Below are positions 61,853-64,000 of a stretch of DNA of 64,000 nt, one piece after another. A program made the translations under genes and the position numbers. Positions within the stretch are counted from its first letter, which is position 1; each line of letters begins with the position of its first letter. Below the pieces are notes generated by a model. It did not search any database, was not told where the DNA came from, and worked only from the letters and a program-made list of their open reading frames with translations. Source of the stretch: Cherax quadricarinatus (Eukaryota > Arthropoda > Malacostraca > Decapoda > Parastacidae); NCBI RefSeq assembly GCF_038502225.1, contig NC_091357.1:11146861-11210860 (forward strand), written 5' to 3'.

Positions 61853-62186
61853 ATAAACAGGGTGCTCGTCGCTCGGTTGGTAACACCCTCAGATCACGTG
61901 CTCTAAGGACTAGGGATAGCTCCTCGGTACAGGTGAAACGTTGGGCATGTTTACTTACTACCTTCGTTCACTAGAAATGGAAGGCAATCAGATTCGATCT
62001 AAGGGGAAAGTAGCTCAAATTTTTTGAATCAAAAGCCCCTCACCAGCATCACAATATCTCCCTTGAAGGTAAACATGACCAGCGATCACTACCGTCAGAT
62101 GAGCTCAATGATCCGATGGTCATCACCGTAAGTGAATATAATGTGGCGATCAACACAATCGGGTAATCCAGTGATCACTACTTTCA

Positions 62187-62450
62187 AGGGGTAAACATGA
62201 TCCGACTACCACTCCCTTCAGGAGTAAACATGACCCGGTTACCACTCCTTTCAGGGGGTGAGCATGGCCCGACTACCACTCCCTTCAGGGGGTGAACATG
62301 ACCCGACTACCACTCCCTTCAGGGGGGTGAACATGATCCGGCTACCACTCCCTCCAGAGGGTGAACATGACTCGGCTACCACTCCTTTCAGTGGGTGAAC
62401 ATGACCCGACTACCACTCCCTTCAGGGGGTGAACATGACCCATCTACCAC
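62187..62450. repeat. 34-bp minisatellite
   Basis: About eight tandem units of GGGTGAACATGACCCGACTA followed by CCACTCCCTTCAGG, with base substitutions and one-base slips. Confidence 0.9.
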
Positions 62451-62779
62451 TACCGGCTGAAGCCAGTGAGAAGCAGGCCAGCTACAAGTAACATCAAGGT
62501 CGCTACCAACACGCTCAGCACCTACCAACCTAAGAATTACTTTCGCGAACTTGGACAATATATTAATTTAGAACATTATACTCAACGTAGGTCAGGACAA
62601 TCTTGGAATATGCTATGCCAACATGGAACCCCAACGGAAATTAACACCAATTTTATTTGGCTACACTAGATTAATTTATACATATGTAACTACATGAGAC
62701 AGTTGTAAAAATCCATACTTGTGTGTATGTACCTGAATAAAGATTTGCATGCTTGACTGATCAAGTATCCATAGAAACC

Positions 62780-63240
62780 AGAGACTGTCCATAAGTTTGC
62801 AACGAAACTGGTGCACGAATATGGGAGGAATGGACGATGAAACGAGATTTAAGGAATTCTAACCACATTAAAAGAAAGGAAGACCCAGGAAAATATATGA
62901 TCACATGTAAAATACACAGAGGATTAGATATGGATAGGCTGTTTGAGATACGAGAAGCAGCAGCTAGGAAAATGGATGGCCGCTAAGACGATGATGAGCC
63001 ATAGAAACGATGGGAAGTATTTTCTCATTTTCAGGAGTTTGAGGAACGCGCTAAATGAAGTGGTGGTGAAGGTAAACACTATACACAGCTTCAAGAGGAG
63101 ATATGATCAGTTCTGGAGGCCAGAAATCAGTGAAATCGAATGATACGATTTAAGAGCCAGGCCAAGAGCTTTAAATCGACACCTGCAAACACAACTAGGC
63201 GAGTACAACTTAGTAAGTATAATAGCTAGGTGAGTATCCC
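62780..63240 (+). mobile_element. CR1-like LINE C-terminus and 3' end
   Basis: The 62943-63143 frame ends LRNALNEVVVKVNTIHSFKR, matching the common LINE ending (WNxLPxxVVxAxSVNxFK), then RYDQFWRP. It lies next to a 3' UTR with AACTAGGCGAGTACAACTTA. It is a decayed fragment. Confidence 0.65.
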
Positions 63241-64000
63241 AACACTCGTTGCAATTCATGATCCACTCAACTCCGCAACACAACTTACGGAGTTGATTAG
63301 CATGTAGAGCGCGTTTACTGCACGCACTCCAGAGAAGAAATATATGCAGGTCAGGTTAAATATTTTGAAACTACTGTTTAGGATTGCTACACTAATTACC
63401 TTAACCGCTTAATTATTATTGACAAAGATGTTATAAAATGTGAACTTAATCCAGGATAACTTATGAAAGGTGAAGAGCATTATTCATTGCCCTCATTATT
63501 TAGCTTTCATAATGCTTAGCTAAAAACTTACAATAAACGTAAGTAAACGAAGACAAACGTGTCACTAGGGTACGGAAAGAATATTTTAATTGTTTGACAA
63601 AACTGGATACGACAGCAATGTGATCCAGTTTTGTTAAAGGGAAGGGAATTATTTATTATTATTATAATAAAAAAGAAGCGCTAAACCACAAGGGCTATAC
63701 AGCTAAAGGGAAAGGAAGTAAGAGAGAGTTAGACACGGGGGGGATGGGGGATCTGCATAACATGGGCCGGTAGGCTTGCAACAGAGCCCCTTAATTCATA
63801 TTCTCTCATTTCCACTAGCGTCCTCACCCCGTGACGCAATCTACACTTCCATGCCTCACTTCTGACAGTATGACTGCTTTCTCAAGGCTGAGCTTCACAA
63901 TCACTGAGGCTATGGAACTGACCACCTCAACCTTACTTCTTCGTGCTGAGGGAGCGATCACATATCTACATCACGACTTTTGCTGTCTCTGTACTTCGAC
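63241..64000. other. No recognised gene
   Basis: Contains one GCGCTAAACC repeat with its ATT-rich lead (63650-63705) and a G run (63737-63750); otherwise anonymous sequence. Confidence 0.4.

Overview
The window is animal nuclear DNA, most likely from a decapod crustacean (freshwater crayfish or a close relative). The evidence is spliced genes with GT/AG introns, very dense non-LTR retrotransposons, long AT microsatellites, and several interspersed repeats that I associate with decapod genomes. The assignment is by pattern recognition; no database was searched.

Two host genes can be assembled exon by exon, both on the minus strand. (1) IFT81, an intraflagellar transport complex B subunit, has a start codon at 45959-45957 and eleven coding exons down to 25063. 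They encode about 555 residues in an unbroken, phase-consistent frame. The last ~120 residues expected for the family were not found in the window. A candidate 5' untranslated exon at 47361-47459 carries a perfect match to the RFX/DAF-19 X-box consensus, which fits a ciliary gene. (2) A divergent phospholipid-scramblase-like gene of six exons lies upstream (60565 to 55169) and encodes about 267 residues.

Region by region: 1-3243 is a damaged LINE (called LINE-1f here). 3370-6613 is a LINE with an open EN-RT frame (LINE-2f). 6614-10066 holds MITEs, a SINE and LINE tails. 11300-15362 is a third LINE family (LINE-3f) with a 2A-like motif and a PHD-like finger, broken by a palindromic insertion. 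15828-18434 is a 5'-truncated LINE-1f copy on the minus strand with a 784-codon open frame. 18582-20460 is a TTAA-flanked element packed with a palindromic satellite. 20.6-24.5 kb holds LINE-1f pieces and a piggyBac-type MITE nested in a Tigger-like remnant. 25-47.5 kb is IFT81, its introns loaded with LINE-1f copies, LINE-1f deletion derivatives and DNA transposons. 47.6-50 kb is AT microsatellite with an inverted-repeat element and another LINE-1f copy. 50.9-52.4 kb is a 31-bp minisatellite split by a hAT-type MITE that itself contains a foldback element. 55-60.6 kb is the scramblase gene, with a CR1/Jockey-like RT fragment in an intron. 61-64 kb is SINE, foldback, minisatellite and LINE-end material.

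The repeats form families that appear to depend on each other. LINE-1f has spawned a short ORF-less element made of its own 5' leader and 3' tail. A tRNA-headed SINE carries a 3' body resembling LINE-3f. TTAA-flanked MITEs share one internal core. Palindromic foldback elements carry 11-13 bp target duplications. No CRISPR, operon or prokaryotic feature was seen.
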